DNA from: Aphodoplasma sp045541115 | Lineage (GTDB): Bacteria > Bacillota > Clostridia > UBA1381 > UMGS1253 | Length of the DNA stretch: 64,000 bases | NCBI GenBank assembly: GCA_045541115.1 | Contig: JAZQIM010000011.1 | Span: forward strand, 1-64,000 | Reading direction: 5' to 3' | Shown: positions 40,523 to 49,436 of the stretch, in pieces | How the letters are laid out: each line of letters begins with the position of its first letter | Position numbering within the stretch: the stretch's first letter is position 1 | Made by a program: the position numbers and the translations under genes | The notes under the pieces: model-generated | What the model was told of the DNA's origin: nothing | Databases searched by the model: none | Seen by the model: the letters and a program-made list of their open reading frames with translations, nothing else

Positions 40523-42214
40523 ATGCTTACACAATTACACATAAAAAATGTGGCCGTAATAGATGAAACAGATATTGAGCTTAAAAAGGGACTAAACGTT
40601 CTCACAGGCGAAACAGGCGCCGGAAAATCAATTGTAATCGACTCAATAAATATGATTTTAGGCCAGCGAGGCGGCAGCGATTTAGTCCGTCACGGACAGC
40701 AAAACGCTCTTATACAGGCATCGTTTGAGACTACAAATGAGAAAGTCCGCTCTCTTGCCAAAGAATATGATGCGCTCGACGAAGGCGAAGACACGTTGCT
40801 TCTTAGCCGTAAAATAAGCGAAAACGGCAAGAGCACATGCCGCATAAATTCTTCCGTTGTTACCTCGGGCGCGCTTCGTGATATCGGCACATTTTTAATT
40901 GATATCCACGGCCAGCACGACAATCAGCGTCTTCTCTCAGCATCACATCATATCGATTTTCTCGATAGCTTCGGCAAAGACGATGTAGCAAATGCAAAAG
41001 AAGAATATATTAAATGCTATGAAGAATATATCACGCTTTCAAACAAGCTTAATTCTCTTAATCAAAACGAGCAATCGCGTCTTGAGCGAATTGATTTTCT
41101 TTCTTTTCGCACCGACGAGCTCGACAAGGCTTCTTTGCGTGAAGGCGAAGAAGAAGAGCTTTTAGCACAGGAAAAGCTTTTGTCAAATGCAGAAGAGATT
41201 GTAAAATCACTTTCAAATGCTTACTCTGTTCTTTATGATGGTGATTTTACTGCATATGACGCACTTACCTTGGCAGCAAAAAGTCTTGACAATGTCTCGG
41301 AATTTGATGAATCTATATGCGAAAAAGCGCGCGAACTTTCTGATATAGTTGCAAAAATAAGCGACATTTCATCTGAGATCAGAATGCAGCGCGACTCATT
41401 TGACTATGATGGCATGGCGCTTTTTGACGTGCAGGAAAGACTCGGCGTTCTATCGTCAATAAAGCGTAAATATAATGCCGAAATTGATGAGATTATAAAG
41501 CTTAACGAACAAATGCACCTAGAGCTTGATGCTCTTTGCTCAAACGACGAAAGCGCCGAAAGTGTTCGTGCCCAGCTAGACGAGTGTGAAAAGCTTTTGT
41601 CGCAAAAAGCAAAAAACCTTACAGAGGCGCGCACCAAGGCAAAGGTCCTGTTTGAAAAGCTTACCTCAGACGAGCTTTGCGATCTTGATATGCAAAACGT
41701 AGAATTTTCTATACAAATAGTTTCTGATGATGAATATACAAAAAACGGCGCCGATAGAGTTGACTTTCTTATCTGCACAAATCCCGGCGAACCGCTAAAA
41801 CCTTTGTCAAAAATCGCATCAGGCGGCGAGCTTTCGCGAATTATGCTCGCTCTTAAAACGGTGCTTGCTGACAGCGATGATGTTGAAACACTGATTTTTG
41901 ACGAAATCGATACGGGAGTATCGGGAAGAGCTGCAGCAAAAATTGCAGCAAAGCTATGCAAAATTGCAAAACGAAGACAGGTTATATGCATAACGCATCT
42001 TGCCCAGATTGCATGCGCCGCAGATAATCATTACCTTATAAAAAAAGACATTGACGACTCACGTTCGTCTACACATATATTTTCTCTTGACGAAAATGGG
42101 CGCATTGAAGAGCTTTCAAGAATGCTCGGTGCTCTATCAATAAATGACACAACACGCGCACACGCTGCGTCGCTGCGCAAGGAAGCTTTAAGGATGAAAG
42201 CGGAAACGGAGTAA
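40523..42214 (+). CDS. recN: DNA repair protein RecN
   Basis: A 563-residue SMC-like ATPase for double-strand break repair. Walker A is GETGAGKSIVIDS near the N terminus, followed by IHGQHDNQ. A central coiled coil with E-E-E-E-L-L-A is followed by the ABC signature ASGGELSRIMLALK and Walker B LIFDEIDTGVSG. GGAGGTG precedes the ATG. Confidence 0.95.
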   Translation: MLTQLHIKNVAVIDETDIELKKGLNVLTGETGAGKSIVIDSINMILGQRGGSDLVRHGQQNALIQASFETTNEKVRSLAKEYDALDEGEDTLLLSRKISENGKSTCRINSSVVTSGALRDIGTFLIDIHGQHDNQRLLSASHHIDFLDSFGKDDVANAKEEYIKCYEEYITLSNKLNSLNQNEQSRLERIDFLSFRTDELDKASLREGEEEELLAQEKLLSNAEEIVKSLSNAYSVLYDGDFTAYDALTLAAKSLDNVSEFDESICEKARELSDIVAKISDISSEIRMQRDSFDYDGMALFDVQERLGVLSSIKRKYNAEIDEIIKLNEQMHLELDALCSNDESAESVRAQLDECEKLLSQKAKNLTEARTKAKVLFEKLTSDELCDLDMQNVEFSIQIVSDDEYTKNGADRVDFLICTNPGEPLKPLSKIASGGELSRIMLALKTVLADSDDVETLIFDEIDTGVSGRAAAKIAAKLCKIAKRRQVICITHLAQIACAADNHYLIKKDIDDSRSSTHIFSLDENGRIEELSRMLGALSINDTTRAHAASLRKEALRMKAETE

Positions 42215-42216
42215 AC

Positions 42217-42630
42217 ATGAAACAAATCGGCAAAATTATATCTATTGATGGCTCATACGCGACGCTTTTAGTCGCAAGAACAAGTATGTGCGGCGAAAAT
42301 TGCGGTGCGTGCAAAGGTGGCTGCAAACCCGGAACACAAAAGGTGCTTGCGCGCATCGATGATACCCTAAACGCTTCCGTAGGCGATATGGCAGTACTTG
42401 AATTAGATGACAAAAAGGTGCTTAAAATGGCGTGTGCCGTTTATCTTCTTCCAATTGCAGCGATGTTTTTGGCATATTTTGTCGCCTACTACTTTACAAA
42501 AAGCGAGCCAATTTGCTTAATTTCTGCTTTGAGCGCTGCAATTTTAGTGATGTTTTCTGCTAAACTGTTTGATATCAAGCTAAAAAACAGCAAAAAATAC
42601 GAAATACGTATCACTAAGGTGTTGCACTGA
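42217..42630 (+). CDS. RseC/RnfB-like SoxR-reducing family protein
   Basis: A 137-residue protein of the RseC/MucC family. A Cys motif C-G-x-x-C-G-A-C-x-G-G-C (about residues 25-36) is followed by a beta domain and two membrane helices (about residues 72-115). It starts 2 bp after recN behind GGAGTAAAC. The family acts in redox tuning of the Rnf/SoxR type; its role in Clostridia is unknown. Confidence 0.82.
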   Translation: MKQIGKIISIDGSYATLLVARTSMCGENCGACKGGCKPGTQKVLARIDDTLNASVGDMAVLELDDKKVLKMACAVYLLPIAAMFLAYFVAYYFTKSEPICLISALSAAILVMFSAKLFDIKLKNSKKYEIRITKVLH

Positions 42631-42650
42631 ATCATATATTGTGATATAAT
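42622..42650 (+). promoter_or_regulatory. Promoter for the ATPase/2-oxoacid oxidoreductase genes
   Basis: TTGCAC (42622-42627), 17-bp spacer, TATAAT (42645-42650). The -35 box overlaps the end of the preceding gene. Confidence 0.75.
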
Positions 42651-42651
42651 G

Positions 42652-42683
42652 AAAGGGTATCTTTGAAAGACTACCCTTTTTCC
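42652..42683 (+). terminator. Terminator of the nadK-recN-rseC operon
   Basis: Arms AAAGGGTA and TACCCTTT with a 12-nt loop, then TTTTT. It begins at or within a few bases of the transcription start expected from the 42622 promoter. Confidence 0.7.
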
Positions 42684-42723
42684 ATATCTGTTTATATGGC
42701 TAATGCGAAACGGAGGGTGACAG

Positions 42724-43386
42724 ATGGAGAAAAGAATAAACATTTTTGTCGGACACTTCGGAAGCGGCAAAACAGAGATTGCAATAAATTATGCTATGAA
42801 GCTTGCCCGTGAAGGCAAAAAAGTTATAATTGTCGACTGCGACATTGTAAATACGTACTTTCGCACGCTCGATGCAAAAAAAGAGCTCGAAGATGCCGGC
42901 ATAAAAGTCATAGCACCAATCTTTGCAAACTCAAATCTTGAGATGCAGATGATACCGGCAGATATTTTATCGGTATTCGAAGCCCGCGATACTCATATTG
43001 TTTTTGATGTAGGCGGCGACGAAGACGGCGCATATGCACTCGGCGCGTACAAGCATCTTTTTGAGCGTGAGGGCTATCGCATGTTTTTTGTAATAAACGC
43101 GCGTCGTCCACTGACACAAACAGCAAACGATACACTAGAGTATATGGCCGACATTGAAAAGGCATCACGCCTTGCAATCAGTGACCTTATAAATAATACA
43201 AATCTTGCGTATGAAACGACGATAGACGATGTGCTTTCAGGTGATAAGCTCGTGCGCGAGCTTTCCGAAATCACAAAGCTAAACTATCCGTATATCGCTT
43301 TATCTAATGAAATAATAAATGATTTACCTAAAGAACTTGCAAGCAAAGCATTTGAGCTTTCATTATATTTAAAATTATCTTTTTAA
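42724..43386 (+). CDS. ParA/MinD-like P-loop ATPase
   Basis: A 220-residue nucleotide-binding protein. The P loop reads GHFGSGKTEIA (about residues 10-20), then VDCDIVNTYFRT and DVGGDEDGA (switch region). It lacks an HTH or DNA-binding extension. It lies just upstream of the four oxidoreductase genes on the same strand, a frequent arrangement in Clostridia, which suggests a role in assembly or regulation of that complex. GGAGGGTG precedes the ATG. Confidence 0.78.
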   Translation: MEKRINIFVGHFGSGKTEIAINYAMKLAREGKKVIIVDCDIVNTYFRTLDAKKELEDAGIKVIAPIFANSNLEMQMIPADILSVFEARDTHIVFDVGGDEDGAYALGAYKHLFEREGYRMFFVINARRPLTQTANDTLEYMADIEKASRLAISDLINNTNLAYETTIDDVLSGDKLVRELSEITKLNYPYIALSNEIINDLPKELASKAFELSLYLKLSF

Positions 43387-43410
43387 TATTGAAAAGAGGT
43401 GTTATTCATT

Positions 43411-43617
43411 ATGGCAAAAGTAACTTTTAATAAGGATAAATGTAAAGGCTGTGAGCTTTGTACTACTGTTTGTCCGAAAAAAATCGTGGTCATGAGTAAA
43501 GACGAAATGAATGCAAAAGGTTTTCATCCGGCGCAGGTAATTGAGCAGGATAAATGCATAGGTTGTGCATTTTGTGCTACAATATGTCCCGATTGTGTAA
43601 TTGAAGTTGAAAAATAA
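43411..43617 (+). CDS. korD: 2-oxoacid:ferredoxin oxidoreductase delta subunit (2[4Fe-4S] ferredoxin)
   Basis: A 68-residue ferredoxin-like subunit with two CX2CX2CX3C motifs (CKGCELCTTVC-P and CIGCAFCATIC-P). It carries electrons within the oxidoreductase complex. AGAGGTG precedes the ATG at 43411. Order delta, alpha, beta, gamma matches the 2-ketoglutarate/branched-chain 2-oxoacid class. Confidence 0.88.
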   Translation: MAKVTFNKDKCKGCELCTTVCPKKIVVMSKDEMNAKGFHPAQVIEQDKCIGCAFCATICPDCVIEVEK

Positions 43618-43643
43618 TGTATTGTTAATTTGGAGGGATAAAA

Positions 43644-44708
43644 ATGTCAGATAAAGTATTGATGAAGGGCAACGAGGCGTTGGCCGAAGCTGCTATACAG
43701 GCGGGTTGTCGTCTGTTCTTTGGCTACCCTATCACCCCACAGACAGAACTTGCCGCATATATGGCAAAGAAGATGCCAAAGGTTGACGGCTTATTTTTAC
43801 AGGCTGAAAGCGAAGTTGCGGCAATAAATATGGTATATGGTGCTGCAGGCGCCGGCGCGCGAGTTATGACAAGCTCATCAAGCCCCGGTGTAAGCCTTAA
43901 GCAGGAAGGCATCTCATACATAGCAGGTGCAGATTTGCCGTGTGTAATTATAAATATTGTACGTGGCGGCCCCGGTCTTGGCGGCATTCAGCCCGCACAG
44001 TCAGACTATTTCCAGGCTACAAAGGGCGGCGGTCACGGTGATTACCACCTTATCGTTCTTGCTCCGAGCTCTGTACAGGAAATGGTAGAGCTTACATCGC
44101 TCGCTTTTGACCTCGGCGATATTTACCGCATGCCTGTAATGATTATGGGCGATGGCGCGCTCGGTCAGATGATGGAGCCAATTTCGTTTGATAATGTTAA
44201 AAAATACGATATTCCTGAAAAAACATGGGCTACAACAGGAACACAAATGAAGAGAAAGCGCAACATTATAAACTCTTTATACATCACTCCCGATGAGCTT
44301 GAAGAGCTCGTTCTTGAGCGTGAAAAGAAGTACGATGTTGTACGCGCAAAGGAAGCACGTGTTGAAGAATATCAGACAGAAGATGCTGATTATATTATCG
44401 CAGCATACGGCACAACTGCAAGAATTGCAAAAAATGCAATAAAAACACTTCGCGCACAAGGCATTAAAGCAGGACTGATTCGTCCGATTACTCTATGGCC
44501 GTTCCCGAGCGAAGCATTTAATAAGGCTGCTGATAAGGCAAAAGCTTTCTTGTCAGTTGAAATGAGCACAGGTCAGATGGTTGAAGACGTAAAGCTTGCC
44601 GTAAACGGTAAAAAAGACGTATTCTTCTTCGGCAGAACAGGCGGTATGGTGCCCACACCTGCTGAAATTGTAAATAAAATCAAGGAAATAGACGGAGGTG
44701 CAAGATAA
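43644..44708 (+). CDS. korA: 2-oxoacid:ferredoxin oxidoreductase alpha subunit
   Basis: A 354-residue subunit with the pyrimidine-binding domain of the thiamin enzyme (FGYPITPQTELA, QAESEVAAINMVYGAAGAG) and a C-terminal transketolase-like domain (GLIRPITLWPFP). Substrate could be 2-oxoglutarate or branched-chain 2-oxoacids; sequence reading alone cannot decide. Its stop codon overlaps the beta start. Confidence 0.92.
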   Translation: MSDKVLMKGNEALAEAAIQAGCRLFFGYPITPQTELAAYMAKKMPKVDGLFLQAESEVAAINMVYGAAGAGARVMTSSSSPGVSLKQEGISYIAGADLPCVIINIVRGGPGLGGIQPAQSDYFQATKGGGHGDYHLIVLAPSSVQEMVELTSLAFDLGDIYRMPVMIMGDGALGQMMEPISFDNVKKYDIPEKTWATTGTQMKRKRNIINSLYITPDELEELVLEREKKYDVVRAKEARVEEYQTEDADYIIAAYGTTARIAKNAIKTLRAQGIKAGLIRPITLWPFPSEAFNKAADKAKAFLSVEMSTGQMVEDVKLAVNGKKDVFFFGRTGGMVPTPAEIVNKIKEIDGGAR

Positions 44709-45454
44709 TGGCAAAAGTATTTGAAAAGCCTCATGCTTTAAGCGATACACCACTACACTATTGCCCCGGCTGCACTCACGGTATCATTCACCGTCTTGTT
44801 GCAGAGGTAATTGACGAGCTTGGAATCGAAGGCAAGACAATTGGTGTTGCGCCGGTAGGTTGCTCGGTTTTTGCTTACAATTATTTTGAATGTGATATGC
44901 AGCAAGCTGCACACGGTCGTGCACCTGCTGTTGCTACAGGTATTAAACGTGCAAACCCAGATAACGTCGTATTCACATATCAGGGCGATGGCGACCTCGC
45001 AGCGATTGGTACTGCCGAGACAGTTCACGCAGCAACACGTAGCGAAAACATTACGGTTATATTTGTAAACAACGCTATCTACGGTATGACAGGCGGTCAG
45101 ATGGCTCCTACATCACTCGTAGGTCAGGTTACACAGACAACACCGTACGGACGTAAAACAGAAACACAAGGCTATCCGATTAAGGTTTGCGAAATGCTTT
45201 CAACGCTTGAGGGCACAACGTATGCTGAGCGTGTAAGTGTCGATGATATAAAGAATATCAAAAAGGCAAAAGCCGCAATCAAGAAAGCATTTGAGTATCA
45301 GATTGATAAAAAAGGCTTCTCAATCGTAGAAGTACTCTCTACATGTCCTACAAACTGGGGTCTTAGCCCGAAGGAAGCAATACAATGGCTTCGCGATAAC
45401 ATGATGGAGGCATATCCTCTTGGAGTGTACAAAGATAAGGGGGCTGACAGATAA
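44708..45454 (+). CDS. korB: 2-oxoacid:ferredoxin oxidoreductase beta subunit
   Basis: A 248-residue thiamin-pyrophosphate-binding subunit: Y-C-P-G-C-T-H near the N terminus, the TPP motif GDGDLAAIG ... VNNAIYGMTGGQ, and S-T-C-P-T-N-W-G near the end. It binds TPP and an iron-sulfur cluster. It overlaps the gamma gene by one base. Confidence 0.93.
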   Translation: MAKVFEKPHALSDTPLHYCPGCTHGIIHRLVAEVIDELGIEGKTIGVAPVGCSVFAYNYFECDMQQAAHGRAPAVATGIKRANPDNVVFTYQGDGDLAAIGTAETVHAATRSENITVIFVNNAIYGMTGGQMAPTSLVGQVTQTTPYGRKTETQGYPIKVCEMLSTLEGTTYAERVSVDDIKNIKKAKAAIKKAFEYQIDKKGFSIVEVLSTCPTNWGLSPKEAIQWLRDNMMEAYPLGVYKDKGADR

Positions 45455-45990
45455 TGAGTAAAACAAACGAATTGATTATCGCCGGATTTGGCGGTCAGGG
45501 AATTTTATTTGCAGGAAAAGTTCTTGCATACGGCGGCCTTATGTGTGACAAGGAAGTTTCGTGGCTTCCGTCATATGGCCCGGAAATGCGCGGCGGCACA
45601 GCAAACTGTCACGTAATCATTTCCGATTCACCGATCGGCTCACCGATTATCACAGAGCCTAATCTTCTTATTGCAATGAACAAGCCTTCACTCGAGAAAT
45701 TTGAAAATGATGTTGTAAGCGGTGGCACGATTATCATCGACAGCTCGCTTATCGACAGAAAAGTAGAACGTGACGACGTAAATGTATTTTACATTCCTGC
45801 AACACAGATGGCGCTTGATATGAACGCAGCAAAAATGGCAAACATGATTATCCTTGGAAAGCTCATAAAGGAAACTGACATAATGAGCTACGACGAGCTT
45901 AAGGCAGGTCTTTCCAAGTGTGTTCCGCCTTCAAAGGCAGAACTAATAGACTTCAATATGAAGGTTATTGATGCAGGTTACAATTACTAA
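45454..45990 (+). CDS. korC: 2-oxoacid:ferredoxin oxidoreductase gamma subunit
   Basis: A 178-residue gamma domain with G-F-G-G-Q-G-I-L-F-A-G-K at the start and P-S-Y-G-P-E-M-R-G-G-T-A-N-C. It completes the four-subunit complex that reduces ferredoxin with oxidative decarboxylation of a 2-oxoacid, or the reverse. Confidence 0.92.
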   Translation: MSKTNELIIAGFGGQGILFAGKVLAYGGLMCDKEVSWLPSYGPEMRGGTANCHVIISDSPIGSPIITEPNLLIAMNKPSLEKFENDVVSGGTIIIDSSLIDRKVERDDVNVFYIPATQMALDMNAAKMANMIILGKLIKETDIMSYDELKAGLSKCVPPSKAELIDFNMKVIDAGYNY

Positions 45991-45999
45991 TACTTAAAT

Positions 46000-46034
46000 A
46001 AAAAGACCGATGGCAAGAAGCCATCGGTCTTTTT
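46000..46034. terminator. Bidirectional terminator after korC
   Basis: AAAAAGACCGATGGC-AAGAA-GCCATCGGTCTTTTT, perfect arms, between convergent korC and pgsA. Confidence 0.93.
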
Positions 46035-46045
46035 ATTATAAATTA

Positions 46046-46597
46046 TTATTTTTTATAATTTATTACTTCTTTATTTTTTACTATGTACTCAATACCGGAG
46101 TAAAGCGTAATTGCTACCATTATCCATGTGCAAATATTAAGCGCAAGATTTATCGAAGGGAACAAAAGCGAAAGGTCATAAAATGTAATAACTACACATA
46201 TAACAACGATTTGTATTACAGTTTTAAGCTTTCCGGAAAACGCCGCTGCAATAACCTTCCCCGAGCCTACTGCAACTGTACGAAGTCCGGTTACCATAAA
46301 CTCTCTGGCGATTATAATTATAACGGCGATTGATGAGATCATACCGTACTCAACCATACCAATAAGCGCTGATACCACGAGAATTTTGTCTGCAAGCGGA
46401 TCTATAAACTTTCCGAAATCAGTAATCTGATTATACTTTCTTGCAATATGTCCGTCAACGCCATCTGTTGCCGCAGCGATAATAAATATTAAAACTGCAA
46501 TATAGCGTGAATATGGGACAAGGCTTGTCAAAAAGAAAAACAAAAATATGGGAATCATCGCAATTCTTATCAAGGTAATTTTGTTTGCTGTATTCAT
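46046..46597 (-). CDS. pgsA: CDP-diacylglycerol-glycerol-3-phosphate 3-phosphatidyltransferase
   Basis: A 183-residue membrane enzyme of phospholipid synthesis (phosphatidylglycerol phosphate). The CDP-alcohol phosphatidyltransferase motif DGVDGHIARKY...GKFIDPLADK is intact, with about five membrane helices. The start codon overlaps the rimO stop (ATGA), so the genes are coupled. Confidence 0.93.
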   Translation of the reverse strand: MNTANKITLIRIAMIPIFLFFFLTSLVPYSRYIAVLIFIIAAATDGVDGHIARKYNQITDFGKFIDPLADKILVVSALIGMVEYGMISSIAVIIIIAREFMVTGLRTVAVGSGKVIAAAFSGKLKTVIQIVVICVVITFYDLSLLFPSINLALNICTWIMVAITLYSGIEYIVKNKEVINYKK

Positions 46598-47928
46598 ACT
46601 TCTTCTCCTATCAAATCATATTCTTGTGCACATAAAATCTTTACATTTACAAACTGTCCGCATTCGACCTCGCGTGAAGCTCCAAAATATACGAGCGAGT
46701 CTACTGCTATAGAGTCTGCATAGCTTCGTCCGAAGTATAGGCAGTTTTCTTCATCAAATCCGTCGCAGATTACCTCTATAACACTGCCTACACGCTGCTC
46801 GTTTTTCTCAAGTGAAATTTTTTGTGCAATTTGCATCAACTTGTCACGGCGCTTATTTTTTACTCTCTCACTTATCTGTCCGTCAAGCTTTGCTGCAGGC
46901 GTATTTTCTTCGCGCGAATATGCAAACACCCCAACGCGGTCAAGTCGCATTTTGGAAACAAAAGTGCATAGTGTATCAAAATCATCTTTCGTTTCGCCTG
47001 CAAATCCCACAATAAGCGACGTTCTTATAATGGCATCGTCCATCTTTTCTCTTATCTTATATATTATAGATTCGATGCTTTCTTTATTCGTCCTTCTTCC
47101 CATTCTCTTTAAAACATTATCTGATGCATGCTGAATTGGAATGTCAAAATAATGAAGGATTTTTTTGTTTGCTGCTATCGTGTCAAGAAGCTTTTCGTCA
47201 ATTCCTTCCGGATAGCAGTAATGAAGTCGAATCCACTCAATCTTCTCTATTTTGCAAAGGCTTTCTAAAAGCTCACAAAGCCTTACCTCGCCATATATAT
47301 CCTTTCCGTAACACGTCGTATCCTGCGCTATCAATATCAGCTCGCGCGCACCCATGTCGGCAAGCTTTTTTGCTTCACAAACAATGTCTTCAATAGTGCG
47401 CGAACGGTATTTACCTCTAATTGATGGTATCACGCAGTATGTACATTTATTGTCACAACCCTCGGCAATTTTTAAATACACACTGTGTTTGCCCGTCGTA
47501 AGCATGCGCGCCATACCCTCAAGCTCAAAGCTCTCGCTGTGCCCGTACAAACATATATTCTCGCCTTTTTCCAAACTCTCAATTACGTCGCAAATCTTAT
47601 TAAAGTCGCCCGTGCCAATTATGGCATCAACCTCGGGCAATTCACGTTTTATATCATCATGATATCTTTCAGATAAACACCCCGCCACAATCAAAAACCG
47701 CAGTTTCCCGCTTTCTTTATACTGCGCCATGTCGAGTATCGTGTTTATTGATTCTTCCTTTGCATCACCGATGAAAGCACATGTATTTACTATGATTATA
47801 TCAGCCTCTTCGGGCGCTGACACAAATTCATAACCCTTTTCATTAAGAAGGCCGAGCATATTTTCCGTATCTACAAGATTTTTCGCGCAACCGAGTGACG
47901 CGACAGCTATCTTATATTTCAATATCAT
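46594..47928 (-). CDS. rimO: Ribosomal protein S12 methylthiotransferase RimO
   Basis: A 444-residue radical SAM enzyme. It has an N-terminal MTTase domain (SLGCAKNLVDTE, VNTCAFI), the cluster motif C-D-N-K-C-T-Y-C and a C-terminal TRAM domain. It thiomethylates an Asp of S12. GGAGAGG before 47928 supports that ATG, which lies inside the end of recX. Confidence 0.93.
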   Translation of the reverse strand: MILKYKIAVASLGCAKNLVDTENMLGLLNEKGYEFVSAPEEADIIIVNTCAFIGDAKEESINTILDMAQYKESGKLRFLIVAGCLSERYHDDIKRELPEVDAIIGTGDFNKICDVIESLEKGENICLYGHSESFELEGMARMLTTGKHSVYLKIAEGCDNKCTYCVIPSIRGKYRSRTIEDIVCEAKKLADMGARELILIAQDTTCYGKDIYGEVRLCELLESLCKIEKIEWIRLHYCYPEGIDEKLLDTIAANKKILHYFDIPIQHASDNVLKRMGRRTNKESIESIIYKIREKMDDAIIRTSLIVGFAGETKDDFDTLCTFVSKMRLDRVGVFAYSREENTPAAKLDGQISERVKNKRRDKLMQIAQKISLEKNEQRVGSVIEVICDGFDEENCLYFGRSYADSIAVDSLVYFGASREVECGQFVNVKILCAQEYDLIGEEV

Positions 47929-48409
47929 CGTCCTCTCCACATTCAAAATCATCTATAACATTTCTTATCGCACTTTTTATATCTGCAGCGTTATATCCTT
48001 TTAAAAGAAAGTGCCTCATAGTTTTGTCGACATTCTTTTTGTCAAAATTGCCGCCGAGTTTTTTTTCTGCAAGAGGTATAAGCTTTTCTTTTTCACTCAC
48101 ATCAAACTCAAACATAATATCCTCTATTACGTTCTCATCTATCCCCTTATATAAAAGTGCCTGCTTTATTCGTCTTATTCCGTAATTTGATGAGTTTATA
48201 GCGTTTGTTATATAAACTCTTGCATACTCCTCATCATCAATAAAACCATACTCTTTTGCCCATATGCATATCTGCTCGATGTCGTCATATTCAAAGCCGC
48301 TGCGAGAAAGCTTTTGAGAGAGTTCTTTTTGTGTATGCATGCGGCGTGACAATATGTTTAGCGTTTTATTTTTTATTTTCTCAAACTCTTTTTCATTATC
48401 GCACAACAC
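47912..48409 (-). CDS. recX: Regulatory protein RecX
   Basis: A 165-residue helical-repeat protein that modulates RecA. The family core (SRRMHTQKELSQKLSRSGF, then IDDEEYARVYI and GIRRIKQALLYKGI) is clear. The start is GTG 48409 behind GGGGGA. It overlaps rimO by 17 bp. Confidence 0.88.
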   Translation of the reverse strand: MLCDNEKEFEKIKNKTLNILSRRMHTQKELSQKLSRSGFEYDDIEQICIWAKEYGFIDDEEYARVYITNAINSSNYGIRRIKQALLYKGIDENVIEDIMFEFDVSEKEKLIPLAEKKLGGNFDKKNVDKTMRHFLLKGYNAADIKSAIRNVIDDFECGEDDDIEI

Positions 48410-48541
48410 ACATTCCCCCGGTTTTAAGCAATGCTTTTATCTATCTTCTATTATATATATTTTATACCTATAATGTACTTTTTGCAATATAAAAATAAAA
48501 TTATGCACTTTTTTATATAAATTTTTGAGCCAAAAATCGCG

Positions 48542-48570
48542 TTGACATTATATAGCTATTGTGTTAATAT
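48542..48570 (+). promoter_or_regulatory. Promoter of the vanW-family gene
   Basis: TTGACA (48542-48547), 17-bp spacer, TAATAT (48565-48570). Confidence 0.7.
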
Positions 48571-48643
48571 AAATAGTGATAAGCAAGTGTTATTCTTAAC
48601 ATAGAAAACTTTTACAAAAATTAAAGCGGGAAGGGAAAAAATA

Positions 48644-49303
48644 GTGAAGAACATATTAAAAATTACATCAATAATACTTATTTTTTCTGTGTGCGCTTCT
48701 GTTTTGCCCGTATCGGCACATAACCTTGATTCGCTGTCGGACATAAAGCGGGATTACTCGAAATGGAATAGTGCATCGGCACCTTCACTTCATATGCCTG
48801 CACCCGAACCCACACCTACGCCGTGCACCGACTTTGAAGAGGTTGAAATCGCACGCGCGCACACAACATATGAAACTTATGCCGCGCAGGCAAACAGAAA
48901 TACAAACATGCTTCTTGCGACAAAATCGATAGATTATGCTGTTATACAAAACGGAGAAGTCTTTTCCTTTAACACTGTTGTGGGACCGCGAAGTGAAGAA
49001 CGTGGCTATAAGGAAGCGACAATATTTGTTGGTCAGGAAAAACGCCCCGGACTTGGCGGCGGTATATGCCAGATTTCATCAACTGTATATATGGCTGCAA
49101 AAAAGGCAAATCTTGAAATAGTTGAAAGGCATGCACATTCTATGCCAGTTACATACTGCAGCCGCGATGATGAGGCAACTGTGTCCTGGGGATATCTCGA
49201 CTTTAAGTTTAAAAATAATACCGGCGATGCTATTAGACTCGAGGCGACGTGCAGCGGCGGCATTGTAAAAGTAATTATCTACCAGCGTGTACCTAAAAAC
49301 TAA
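48644..49303 (+). CDS. VanW-family secreted protein
   Basis: A 219-residue protein starting at GTG 48644. A signal peptide (residues 1-25, ending VSA-HN) and a Pro-rich linker (PEPTPTP) lead to a VanW domain (FSFNTVVGPRSEERGY, GGGICQISSTVY, HSMPVTY). The domain is found in glycopeptide-resistance clusters and in many unrelated cell-envelope proteins. No van genes are nearby, so a general envelope role is more likely than resistance. Confidence 0.85.
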   Translation: MKNILKITSIILIFSVCASVLPVSAHNLDSLSDIKRDYSKWNSASAPSLHMPAPEPTPTPCTDFEEVEIARAHTTYETYAAQANRNTNMLLATKSIDYAVIQNGEVFSFNTVVGPRSEERGYKEATIFVGQEKRPGLGGGICQISSTVYMAAKKANLEIVERHAHSMPVTYCSRDDEATVSWGYLDFKFKNNTGDAIRLEATCSGGIVKVIIYQRVPKN

Positions 49304-49308
49304 ATTTC

Positions 49309-49335
49309 AGCCTGTTATATGACAGGCTTTTTTTA
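49309..49335 (+). terminator. Intrinsic terminator
   Basis: AGCCTGT-TATATG-ACAGGCT followed by seven T. Confidence 0.85.
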
Positions 49336-49436
49336 TTTTTGCTCCACTCATTGATGTCATATTTTCTTACTTGTAAGAATAAACATTACTAAACAAAGAA
49401 AATTAATCTACGACTAAATGAGAGGAGATTTTTTAC

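Noticed and set aside
48644..49303. vanW-family gene as a vancomycin resistance marker
   Set aside because: No vanA/B-type ligase, vanH, vanX or regulator genes nearby; VanW domains are common in unrelated envelope proteins.
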